From Pseudomonadota bacterium (lineage in GTDB: Bacteria; Pseudomonadota; Alphaproteobacteria; Rhizobiales; Hyphomicrobiaceae): a stretch of DNA of 5,608 bases. Positions within the stretch are counted from its first letter, which is position 1. Each line of letters starts with the position of its first letter. Below the pieces are notes generated by a model. That model saw only the letters and a program-made list of their open reading frames with translations, was not told where the DNA came from and did not search any database. Shown here piece by piece: positions 1 to 5,608 of the stretch. The position numbers and the translations under genes were made by a program. The stretch lies in NCBI GenBank assembly GCA_021813195.1, contig JAKALI010000314.1:1-5608 (forward strand), written 5' to 3'.

Positions 1-212
1 CGCGCGGCCGAAAATGCCCGGTTAAGCGCCACAGCCGGCCACGCCGGTCCCGCCGCAATCTGCGCCCGATTGACGCGCGTCATATTTATCGGCCGACGGA
101 TCGCCTGCAAGCCAAGCGCGGCCGTATCGAGGGCGAAAAAAGCAAGTGCCTGAAAATCCGCGCCAGTCCTTGAGTTTGGCCAGTTCCCACTCTCGGCTTT
201 TTGCCGATAAAA
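1..212. other. Region downstream of hsdR, no recognisable gene
   Basis: I see no convincing gene here. Plus frames 1 and 3 are open from the left edge to stops at 151 and 171, but their translations are rich in Arg, Ala and Pro and match nothing I know; a gene tail cannot be excluded. Structures present: a 12-base palindrome TGACGC/GCGTCA at 71-82; a small hairpin at 193-207 (TCGGC, five-base loop, GCCGA) six bases beyond the hsdR stop codon; and a weak bulged hairpin at 143-172 followed on the minus strand by a run of six T (136-141). The last could serve as a weak terminator for the hsd operon, but its stem is poor. Confidence 0.5.
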
Positions 213-3200
213 CTAGTAATACTGCTTGATGTAGGCGTAAGCCCGGTCGAACAGGTCCTGGTCGGTGTGCAGCTTGTATTTCAGCAAGGTCTTGCGCAGT
301 TCCTTCTGCACCAGCCGCTCGCCCTGGGTCGTATGCTGCCAGTCCGGAAAGCGCACCTTCTTCACGATGTCGTCGATATCCGCGACGATGCGCTCGACGA
401 TGATGTGGGTGTTGGCACCTTTCGCCTCGGTGAATAGCTCGGTCAAAGCCTCCTTCGCCTTGTCGCGCTCCTCTTCGGGGTCGGCTTCCTTCTCCGCTTC
501 GACCACGTCCTTGGCGAGTTCGAGTATCTGCTTCAGAAACTCCAGACTGGTGAGAAAGCCTTGCTCGTGGCGCTCCTTGATTTTCTCGAGGCGCTCGCCG
601 AGCGCGGTGAACTTGGGATTGCTCAGATGCCGGCGCAGGCGGGCGATCAGCTTGATCTCGACTTCCTTCGCGCGCTTTCCCGGCTCCTTGTCGCCAAGTA
701 TCTCCTGCAACACTTCGGCGTCGAGCACCAGCGTCTCGACGTCGTCGCGCACCGATTCGAGGTGCACGTTCTGGTTGATCAGCTCAACCGTCTTCGCGCC
801 GAGCGCGTGCCAAATCAGCCTGCCGTTGCCGCTGGGCGGTTTCACCGACTCGTACACCTGGGTCAGCCAGCGGTAGTCTTTCTCCCAGGGACCGAGGCAG
901 GGGTCGGGCGACAAGGCCTCCCAGATGGTGCCCAGCACCGAATATTCGGCGGCGAACTTGTCGCGCACCTCGTTGTTGGGCAGGCATTGCTGCGCCGCCA
1001 TCAAACCCTCGTAGCCGCCGACCGAGCGGTCCACGTGCGGGAAAAACGCCAGGCACTTCTGCATTTGCGGCGGCAGCGCCTTGCGCAGTTCTTCGATGTT
1101 GGCCACCACCTGCTGTACAGCCTTCTCGTCAAAGTCCAGCGCGCGCGCCACGTCGTCGAAAATGCCGATGTAATCGACGATCAGTCCATGGGTCTTGTCC
1201 TGGCCCGGGCTGCCGTAGGTGCGGTTGGTGCGGCAGATCGCCTGCAGCAGGTTGTGGTCCTTCATCGGCTTGTCGAGGTACATCACTTGCAGGATCGGCG
1301 CGTCGAAGCCGGTGAGCAGTTTGGAGGTGACGATCACGAACTGCAGCGGGTCGGCCGGGTCGCGAAAGCGGTCGAGCAGCTTCTTCTCGTCGTCCTTGCT
1401 GCGGCCATGCAGCTTCCACTCCGGCGGATCGCCGGAACTGGTGTGCATGACGATCGCGCTCGCATCGGGGCCGATGAGTTCGTCCATCGCGGCCTTGTAC
1501 AGCAGGCAGCACTCGCGGTCGAACACCACGACCTGAGCCTTGAAACCGTTGGGCTCGATCTTGGTCTGAAAGTGATTGACGATGTGCCGCACCACGGCGC
1601 TGATGCGCTCTGGGTTTTTCACCAGCACCGCCATCTTGGCGGCGCGTTTGGCGAGGTCGTCGCGGTCCTGCTCGGAAAGCTCGTTGGTGATCGCCTTGAA
1701 TGCCTCGTCGATGGCGGCGCGGTCGAGTTTCAGCCGCACTTGCGGCGCTTCGAAGTGCAGCGGCAGCGTGGCCTTGTCGCGGATGGAGTCCTGGAACGAG
1801 TAGCGGCTCATATAGCCCTTCTCGTCCTCGTCCGCACCGAAGGCCCAGAAGGTGTTGCGGTCGGCGCGGTTGATCGGCGTGCCGGTTAGACCGAACAGGA
1901 AGGCGTTGGGCAGGGCCTCGCGCATCTTGCGGCCGAGGTCGCCTTCCTGGGTGCGGTGCGCCTCGTCCACCATGACGATGATGTTGGAGCGCTCGTTGAG
2001 CCTGCCGCCCGCCTCGGCGAACTTGTGAATGGTGGTGATCAGCACCTTGCGCACGTCCTGCGCCAGCAGCTCCTGCAGTTCCTTGCGCGTGGCCACGCCG
2101 ACCATGTTGGCCACGTCGGCCGCGTTGAAGGTGGCGCTGATCTGGGTGTCGAGGTCGATGCGGTCCACCACGATGATCACCGTGGGGTTGCCCAGGCGCG
2201 GGTGCAGGCGCAGCTTTTGCGCGGCGAACACCATCAACAGCGACTTGCCGCTGCCCTGGAAGTGCCAGATCAGGCCTTTCTTCGGATAGCCCGCCACGAC
2301 CCGCGCCACCATCTTGTTGGCGGTTTCGAACTGCTGGTAGCGGCAGATGATCTTGATGCGCCGGTGCTTGCCGTCGGTGGCGAACACGGTGAAGTTGGCG
2401 AGGATGTCGAGCACCACTTCCGGTTGCAGCATGCTTTGCACTGCCGTCTGAACGTGGCGCAGCTCGCCTTCGTCGGGGCTGTGTTCGTCGCGCCACGGCC
2501 CCCACATCTCGATCGGCATCTTGATCGAGCCGTAGCGAAACGCCTTGCCTTCGGTAGCGAAGGAAAACACGTTGGGTACGAACATGGCAGGCACGTCGCG
2601 CTCGTAGATGCGGTTGATCTGGAACGCGCCGTCGAACCAGGTCACGCTCGCGCGCGCCGGGGTCTTGGCCTCGGCGATCACCAGCGGCAGGCCGTTGACC
2701 GCGAACACCACGTCGAAGCGCTTTTCGATAGAGCCGGCCTGGAACGTCCACTGACTGGTGACGACGAAGCGGTTGTTGGCGAGATCGTCGTAGTCGATCA
2801 AGCGCACCGGCACGTGTTCGCCGTTGTGGCCGAACGGCCGTCCCTTCTCGCCGCGTAGCCAGGCGGTGAAATTCTCGTTGGCGCGCACCAAGCCGTCGGC
2901 TTGCACCGAGAGGAGGATGGCGCGCAGGTTGTAGATCACTTCGTCGGCGCGGTCGGGCTGGGCCGCGATCTCGGGATTGAGCCGGATCAGCGCCTCGCGC
3001 AGCCAGGACTCGACCACCACCTCATTCGGCTGGCGTGGCACCTCAGCGGTGCAGACCAAAGTCCAGTGCGGCGATGACTGACTCGAATCCTTCTTGTAGA
3101 GCGGCAGAGCCTGCTGCGCCGTGTGGCGTCGCGTGCCGGCGAGGCCAGTCGCGGCATCGAGGATCATCTGCTCTACGGTGTTGGATTCGGTGAAGGTCAT
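213..3200 (-). CDS. hsdR: Type I restriction-modification system, restriction/translocase subunit HsdR
   Basis: A complete 995-residue motor and nuclease subunit. With HsdM and HsdS it recognises unmethylated targets, translocates DNA using ATP and cuts at a distance. The N-terminal PD-(D/E)xK nuclease shows RFDVVF (Asp163) and IAEAK (Glu177, Lys179). The superfamily 2 helicase motor shows Walker A QGSGKS (315-320), DEAH (412-415), GLTGTP (437-442), SKLLTGFDAP (626-635) and QAICRTNR (653-660), so all key catalytic motifs are intact. The C-terminal part (about 690-995) is helical, with a highly charged stretch KEADPEEERDKAKEAL around 904-919 that may form a coiled coil, and ends in the usual AYAYIKQYY. 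The start ATG at 3200 overlaps the hsdS TGA (ATGA) and has no good Shine-Dalgarno sequence, which suggests translational coupling to hsdS. No frameshift or internal stop is seen. The length is usual for this HsdR group. It is the last gene of the operon in this window. Confidence 0.97.
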   Translation of the reverse strand: MTFTESNTVEQMILDAATGLAGTRRHTAQQALPLYKKDSSQSSPHWTLVCTAEVPRQPNEVVVESWLREALIRLNPEIAAQPDRADEVIYNLRAILLSVQADGLVRANENFTAWLRGEKGRPFGHNGEHVPVRLIDYDDLANNRFVVTSQWTFQAGSIEKRFDVVFAVNGLPLVIAEAKTPARASVTWFDGAFQINRIYERDVPAMFVPNVFSFATEGKAFRYGSIKMPIEMWGPWRDEHSPDEGELRHVQTAVQSMLQPEVVLDILANFTVFATDGKHRRIKIICRYQQFETANKMVARVVAGYPKKGLIWHFQGSGKSLLMVFAAQKLRLHPRLGNPTVIIVVDRIDLDTQISATFNAADVANMVGVATRKELQELLAQDVRKVLITTIHKFAEAGGRLNERSNIIVMVDEAHRTQEGDLGRKMREALPNAFLFGLTGTPINRADRNTFWAFGADEDEKGYMSRYSFQDSIRDKATLPLHFEAPQVRLKLDRAAIDEAFKAITNELSEQDRDDLAKRAAKMAVLVKNPERISAVVRHIVNHFQTKIEPNGFKAQVVVFDRECCLLYKAAMDELIGPDASAIVMHTSSGDPPEWKLHGRSKDDEKKLLDRFRDPADPLQFVIVTSKLLTGFDAPILQVMYLDKPMKDHNLLQAICRTNRTYGSPGQDKTHGLIVDYIGIFDDVARALDFDEKAVQQVVANIEELRKALPPQMQKCLAFFPHVDRSVGGYEGLMAAQQCLPNNEVRDKFAAEYSVLGTIWEALSPDPCLGPWEKDYRWLTQVYESVKPPSGNGRLIWHALGAKTVELINQNVHLESVRDDVETLVLDAEVLQEILGDKEPGKRAKEVEIKLIARLRRHLSNPKFTALGERLEKIKERHEQGFLTSLEFLKQILELAKDVVEAEKEADPEEERDKAKEALTELFTEAKGANTHIIVERIVADIDDIVKKVRFPDWQHTTQGERLVQKELRKTLLKYKLHTDQDLFDRAYAYIKQYY

Positions 3201-4453
3201 AAGAATGAAATAGCAAATGCTTGAAGCAGTGAACGAGTTGAAATCACACTTGTATTTGATTGAGAGATCGCTCTCTCAAGCAAAGATAGCCGTCCGATAT
3301 ATTCATCTTGTATCGCCAGTGGAGGTAAACCCAGCTGCATGCCTTTCACGATGTCGGTCGTCAGGTTCACGAAAGTGCCTCCGTGTGTAGCCGTGGTATC
3401 CATGAACGATTGCGAAAAACTAAATAAGTGAAAAAGCCATTCAGTTCTACACCGCTGGTCGATTTCTGTGAGTGCAATGATACCGTCGTGAATACATGCA
3501 TCGGTTGCAAGGATACCTGGCAATCCGACTTGTTGAGGTGTGCCGCTGCAGACAAGAACGAGAGTCCCTTTCGGGACAGGCCGACTCAACTTGCGTCCTT
3601 CTTCAGTCAGATAGTCGATAGATGGCGTGATATGTTTCTTATCTCTGGTAATGTCCGCAACCATGACCCTCGGAACGGTTCCTCCGTAATAGCGCGGATC
3701 ACTCTTTGGCCGAGGGCTCGATCCACGAACCACTTTTGCAATCGCGGTAACTGTCACAGAGTCCCATCCGCGCGGCAAGGATTTCATCTTGAATTGTTGA
3801 ATGCCCGAGTGACCAATGCGCCCTGCGAAGATTTCTGCGAGCTCCGAGTGCATCAATGCCATCTGTGTTTCGTGACGCTTCTGTTGTCGCAATAACACCT
3901 CGTCCGCCGCCCAGAGGATCTTCGCGATACGCCGCTGCTGGTCCGGCGGCGGAAGGTCGAATTCGAAGCCGGCAAGGCTGCTCCAGTTGGTTCGCGGCGA
4001 AAGCGAGCCGGCGGATGTCTCGACCGCAAAGTTGAAAAATCGCTCCGATGTACAGAGGAACGGCAGCAATTCGGGTAGAAGGCGATTACCCTTGGGCGCG
4101 AACACGTAGATGTCGCCGGACACCACCGCATCAAACTCGGCCACTGCCACTTTGCGCTGGTAGGCGCGGCGTTTGCCGAACAACACCTGCCCCGGCCGAC
4201 AGCGGCGATTGAACGTAGTCCCCTCCGCCACCTTGCCCCAGTGGCGAATATGCAGCGACCCTGGCTCCAGATGCTCCATCGCAATGAAGCGTTCGATCCC
4301 GACTCCGGCCGGGTCGCGCTCGGTCTCGTTCAGGTTCTCCACCACGTCGCCGAAGCGCACCCGCTTCCATCCCTTGCGATCGAACAGCGGCAGCTTCGCC
4401 CAGTCGGGATTTGCCCGCAGCATTTCCAGCCTGCCGATGGCATTTTTGCTCAA
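3197..4453 (-). CDS. hsdS: Type I restriction-modification system, DNA specificity subunit HsdS
   Basis: HsdS sets the DNA target of the Type I complex; each of its two target recognition domains (TRDs) reads one half of a bipartite site. The 418 residues are normal for the family. TRD1 spans roughly residues 28-175 (GWKRVRFGDVV..., GQVLFGKRRAYQRKVAVAEFDAVVSGD at 88-113, FEFDLPPP at 163-170), the central conserved helical region roughly 171-210 (DQQRRIAKILWAADEVLL...), TRD2 roughly 228-378 (RGWDSVTV..., then LGLPPLAIQDEYI at 374-386) and the distal conserved helix after that. An in-frame TAG directly precedes the TTG at 4453, so this is the longest possible start; it overlaps the antitoxin TGA by three bases (TTGA). 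An ATG at 4423 (408 residues, AGG six bases upstream) is a plausible alternative. The stop overlaps the hsdR ATG. GC falls sharply within the central region: 43/60 in 3901-3960 but 24/60 in 3421-3480 and 24/60 in 3241-3300, so the TRD2 half looks recombined in. Confidence 0.95.
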   Translation of the reverse strand: MSKNAIGRLEMLRANPDWAKLPLFDRKGWKRVRFGDVVENLNETERDPAGVGIERFIAMEHLEPGSLHIRHWGKVAEGTTFNRRCRPGQVLFGKRRAYQRKVAVAEFDAVVSGDIYVFAPKGNRLLPELLPFLCTSERFFNFAVETSAGSLSPRTNWSSLAGFEFDLPPPDQQRRIAKILWAADEVLLRQQKRHETQMALMHSELAEIFAGRIGHSGIQQFKMKSLPRGWDSVTVTAIAKVVRGSSPRPKSDPRYYGGTVPRVMVADITRDKKHITPSIDYLTEEGRKLSRPVPKGTLVLVCSGTPQQVGLPGILATDACIHDGIIALTEIDQRCRTEWLFHLFSFSQSFMDTTATHGGTFVNLTTDIVKGMQLGLPPLAIQDEYIGRLSLLERAISQSNTSVISTRSLLQAFAISFL

Positions 4454-4755
4454 CTATGAATCGCCTGTGCCACCAGCCGCACCCCCAGCGCTTCGCAGAC
4501 TTTGGCAATGGTGTCGTAGCGCGGCTTTGCGTTGGGTCTGAGCGCCTTGTACAAGGCTTCGCGGGTCAGACCGGAGGCCTTGGCAATTTCGCTCATGCCG
4601 CGCGCCCGAGCGATGTCTCCCAGGGCCGACGCGAGCAAGGCCGGATCTTTCGCCTCCAGGATATCCGTGAGGTAAGCCGCAATTGCCGCTTCGCTGTCGA
4701 GATACGGCGTGGCGTCGAACTCGGGCAGATCGGCCACCTTGATACGTTTGGTCAT
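4450..4755 (-). CDS. Type II antitoxin with HTH domain (HI1420-type addiction module antidote protein)
   Basis: A 101-residue protein of the putative addiction-module antidote family. The N-terminal part (PEFDATPYLDSEAAIAAYL, residues 11-29) is the typical signature that precedes the DNA-binding domain; residues about 43-95 form an XRE-like helix-turn-helix, with ARARGMSEIAKASGLTREAL (50-69) covering the HTH helices and the later TIAKVCEALGVRL (82-94) closing the fold. It should bind and neutralise the upstream toxin and repress the operon at the 20-base palindrome. I chose the ATG at 4755 because GGAG lies six bases upstream of it; in-frame ATGs at 4767 and 4761 and a TTG at 4770 are alternatives that would add up to five residues. 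There are 15 bases between the toxin stop and this start. Its TGA overlaps the TTG start of hsdS, so the module is transcriptionally joined to the R-M genes. Identity is confident; binding of the palindrome is inferred. Confidence 0.9.
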   Translation of the reverse strand: MTKRIKVADLPEFDATPYLDSEAAIAAYLTDILEAKDPALLASALGDIARARGMSEIAKASGLTREALYKALRPNAKPRYDTIAKVCEALGVRLVAQAIHS

Positions 4756-4761
4756 GATCAT

Positions 4762-4765
4762 CTCC
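4762..4765 (-). promoter_or_regulatory. Ribosome binding site that decides the antitoxin start
   Basis: GGAG followed by a six-base spacer (ATGATC) and the ATG at 4755. This is the best Shine-Dalgarno sequence seen at any gene start in the window, in clear contrast to the toxin, which has none. It supports strong antitoxin translation from the shared mRNA. Confidence 0.65.
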
Positions 4766-4770
4766 ATCAA

Positions 4771-5064
4771 TTATTCCAACTGCGCCGCGAGCGCCTTGGC
4801 TCGCTTGATGTCGGCCTTCTGCGTGCGCTTGGAGCCGCCGGCGAGCAGCACAATCAACTGCACACCGCGCTGCACGAAATAAATGCGCCAGCCCGCGCCG
4901 AAATGAATGCGCAACTCCGACACCCCGTTGCCGACCGGCTCAACGTCCCCCATCAAGCCGCGTTCCAGACGCTTGATGCGCGCTGCGACCACCCCGCGCA
5001 CCGACGCGTCGGACAAAGCGTCCAGCCATTCGGTAAATTCTGGCAGGGGCCTGACTGAGAACAT
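4771..5064 (-). CDS. Type II toxin, RelE/ParE superfamily (HigB-like, HI1419-type addiction module killer protein)
   Basis: A 97-residue basic protein that matches the RelE/HigB-like killer family found in pairs of the HI1419/HI1420 type. Toxins of this superfamily are generally ribosome-dependent mRNA interferases, so mRNA cleavage is the likely activity, inferred from family. Visible features: an N-terminal EFTEWLDAL helix start (residues 9-17), a basic helix AARIKRLERG (27-36), then the family core GDVEPVGNGVSELRI (39-53), HFGAGWRIYF (54-63) and LLAGGSKRTQ (73-82). Arg52, Arg60 and Lys79 are the likely RNA-contacting or catalytic residues by family pattern; the commoner GGDK motif reads GGSK here. 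Length is normal and the frame intact. The ATG at 5064 fits the usual family N-terminus (MF-x-[IV]-R). It has no Shine-Dalgarno sequence upstream. It is encoded before its antitoxin, 32 bases after hsdM, and GC (38/60 in 4801-4860) resembles the hsd genes. The alternative of an inactive relic cannot be excluded from sequence. Confidence 0.9.
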   Translation of the reverse strand: MFSVRPLPEFTEWLDALSDASVRGVVAARIKRLERGLMGDVEPVGNGVSELRIHFGAGWRIYFVQRGVQLIVLLAGGSKRTQKADIKRAKALAAQLE

Positions 5065-5070
5065 GGAATA

Positions 5071-5099
5071 ACTGTAATCGATCGATTACAGATTGTCAA
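5071..5099 (-). promoter_or_regulatory. Predicted sigma70-type promoter for toxin-antitoxin (and probably hsdS-hsdR)
   Basis: On the minus strand TTGACA (5099-5094) is a perfect -35 hexamer, followed by 17 bases and TACAGT (5076-5071), a 4-of-6 match to TATAAT. The hsdM stop codon TGA (5098-5096) is inside the -35 box. With standard spacing the first transcribed base would be about 5064, the A of the toxin start codon. The promoter is interleaved with a 20-base palindrome. Spacing and -35 quality are good, but the promoter is predicted from sequence only. Confidence 0.6.
5072..5091. promoter_or_regulatory. Perfect 20-base palindrome, probable operator of the toxin-antitoxin module
   Basis: The half sites CTGTAATCGA and TCGATTACAG are exact reverse complements with no spacer. 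The palindrome occupies most of the spacer between the -35 and -10 boxes and covers all but one base of the -10 hexamer, so a bound dimer would block RNA polymerase. Type II antitoxins with HTH domains usually repress their own operon from such sites, so the encoded antitoxin is the obvious ligand; that step is inferred. A GATC (5080-5083) sits at the dyad centre. As RNA the same sequence can fold into an 8-bp stem with a GATC loop. No T-run follows it on the minus strand, so it is not a convincing intrinsic terminator for hsdM. I saw no second copy in the window. Confidence 0.65.
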
Positions 5100-5608
5100 T
5101 GATCACTCACCTTGCGGCTTGCCAGCAACTGGCCCAGTGCCTCACGAACCTGCCCGGAGCTCTTCAACCATGCCGAGATCGCCCCGGGAAGTCCGTTGAC
5201 CGCATAGTCGGCGCGCTCCTCGCGCGCTTCCGTGGGCTGCGCCGCCACATAAAGCGGAATACTGAGATTGCCATCCTTCGCGCGGATTTCCTCCAGCGAG
5301 GCCACGCGCGCAAGACCTGGTTGGTCGGCGAAGTTCCGATAGGCGGCGACAATGCGCTCGATGTGCCCATCGGTGAGAAAACTCTGCGCGCGCTCGCGCG
5401 TGACTTCGTTGATGGCGTTGATGAACAGAATCTTGTTGCGCCGCTGCCTCGGTTTGACCGAACGGCAGATGACGACGCAGGCTTCCATGGGCGAGTTGTA
5501 GAACAGGTTCGGCCCGAGGCCGAGCACGCACTCGATCAGATCGGCTTCGACGAGTTTGCGCCGCATGTCCGCTTCTTCCTGCCGGAACAGCACGCCATGC
5601 GGAAACAG
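5096..5608 (-). CDS. hsdM: Type I restriction-modification system, DNA methyltransferase subunit HsdM (3' part, 5' end outside window)
   Basis: This is the C-terminal 170 residues of an N6-adenine DNA methyltransferase subunit; the reading frame stays open to the right edge, so the start and the SAM-binding and NPPY/F catalytic motifs lie outside the window. What is visible is characteristic of HsdM (N6_Mtase family): FPHGVLFR at the edge, then DLIECVLGLGPNLFYNSPMEA, then KILFINAINEV, then the C-terminal segment HIERIVAAYRNF...ARVASLEEI and NLSIPLYV. The GTG codon at 5591-5593 could be mistaken for a start, but the FPHG motif continues upstream through it, so it is internal. HsdM with HsdS methylates adenine in a bipartite target to protect host DNA. 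The gene ends with a TGA that lies inside the -35 box of the downstream promoter. The last 50 or so residues are less conserved. Family assignment is secure. Confidence 0.95.
   Translation of the reverse strand: MFPHGVLFRQEEADMRRKLVEADLIECVLGLGPNLFYNSPMEACVVICRSVKPRQRRNKILFINAINEVTRERAQSFLTDGHIERIVAAYRNFADQPGLARVASLEEIRAKDGNLSIPLYVAAQPTEAREERADYAVNGLPGAISAWLKSSGQVREALGQLLASRKVSDH

Noticed and set aside
193..207. Hairpin just after hsdR as an intrinsic terminator
   Set aside because: The stem is only 5 bp and no T-run follows on the minus strand (the bases after it are GAGTGGG-like), so I do not call it a terminator.
561..1889. Long open frame of 442 codons on the plus strand, antisense to hsdR
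   Set aside because: It lies wholly within hsdR, whose protein carries all expected motifs. The antisense translation is rich in His, Val, Arg and Leu without a recognisable domain, as expected for a shadow in GC-rich DNA.
1129..2751. Open frame of 540 codons on the minus strand in another frame of hsdR
   Set aside because: The translation is dominated by Arg, Gln, Pro and Gly and is a frame-shifted reading of hsdR; hsdR itself is unbroken, so this is not a second gene or a frameshift product.
1956..2858. Open frame of 300 codons on the plus strand, antisense to hsdR
   Set aside because: Same reason: shadow of the hsdR codon pattern, composition rich in His, Asp and Val, no domain seen.
3200..3900. 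AT-richer stretch as a separate inserted gene or mobile element
   Set aside because: The hsdS frame runs through it without a break and encodes a TRD with the expected GLPPLAIQDEY-type ending, so it is part of hsdS.
4411..5058. Open frame of 215 codons on the plus strand, antisense to the toxin and antitoxin
   Set aside because: Both minus-strand genes match known families over full length; the antisense reading has no recognisable features.
5072..5091. Palindrome as an intrinsic terminator of hsdM
   Set aside because: No T-run follows, the stem is AT-rich, and its position inside a -35/-10 pair fits an operator better.

Overview
The window is one unidirectional minus-strand operon segment encoding a Type I restriction-modification (R-M) system with a toxin-antitoxin pair embedded in it. 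In transcription order (right to left) it holds: the last 170 residues of the methyltransferase subunit HsdM (running off the right edge), a RelE/HigB-type toxin, its HTH antitoxin, the specificity subunit HsdS, and the complete restriction/translocation subunit HsdR. About 210 bases downstream of hsdR carry no recognisable gene. GC content is high (hand counts of roughly 63-72% in 60-base samples of the hsd and toxin genes). The protein style fits a GC-rich proteobacterium, probably beta or gamma, but the sequence alone does not fix the taxon.

Region by region: 5096-5608 is the hsdM 3' part. 5065-5099 is a compact control region: a consensus -35 box (TTGACA) that contains the hsdM stop codon, 17 bases, a TACAGT -10 box, and between and overlapping them a perfect 20-base palindrome. 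4771-5064 is the toxin and 4450-4755 the antitoxin; the order is toxin first, as in HigBA and the HI1419/HI1420-type modules. hsdS (3197-4453) starts at a TTG that overlaps the antitoxin stop. hsdR (213-3200) starts at an ATG that overlaps the hsdS stop (ATGA). 1-212 is probably untranslated or intergenic.

How the genes would work together: HsdM and HsdS form the modification enzyme, and HsdR adds ATP-driven translocation and cleavage at unmodified targets. The toxin-antitoxin pair sits between the methylase gene and the hsdS-hsdR pair, and its promoter is the only strong one I can see upstream of hsdS and hsdR. If the antitoxin represses that promoter through the palindrome, as is usual for Type II modules, then hsdS and hsdR expression would come under toxin-antitoxin autoregulation. 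That is an inference. The sequence itself shows the gene order, the overlaps, the promoter boxes and the palindrome.

Two further signals stand out. The predicted transcription start falls on the A of the toxin ATG and there is no Shine-Dalgarno sequence in front of it, while the antitoxin has a well placed GGAG. Second, hsdS is a compositional mosaic: GC falls from about 70% to about 40-50% within its central conserved region, which suggests that the second target-recognition half was acquired by recombination.
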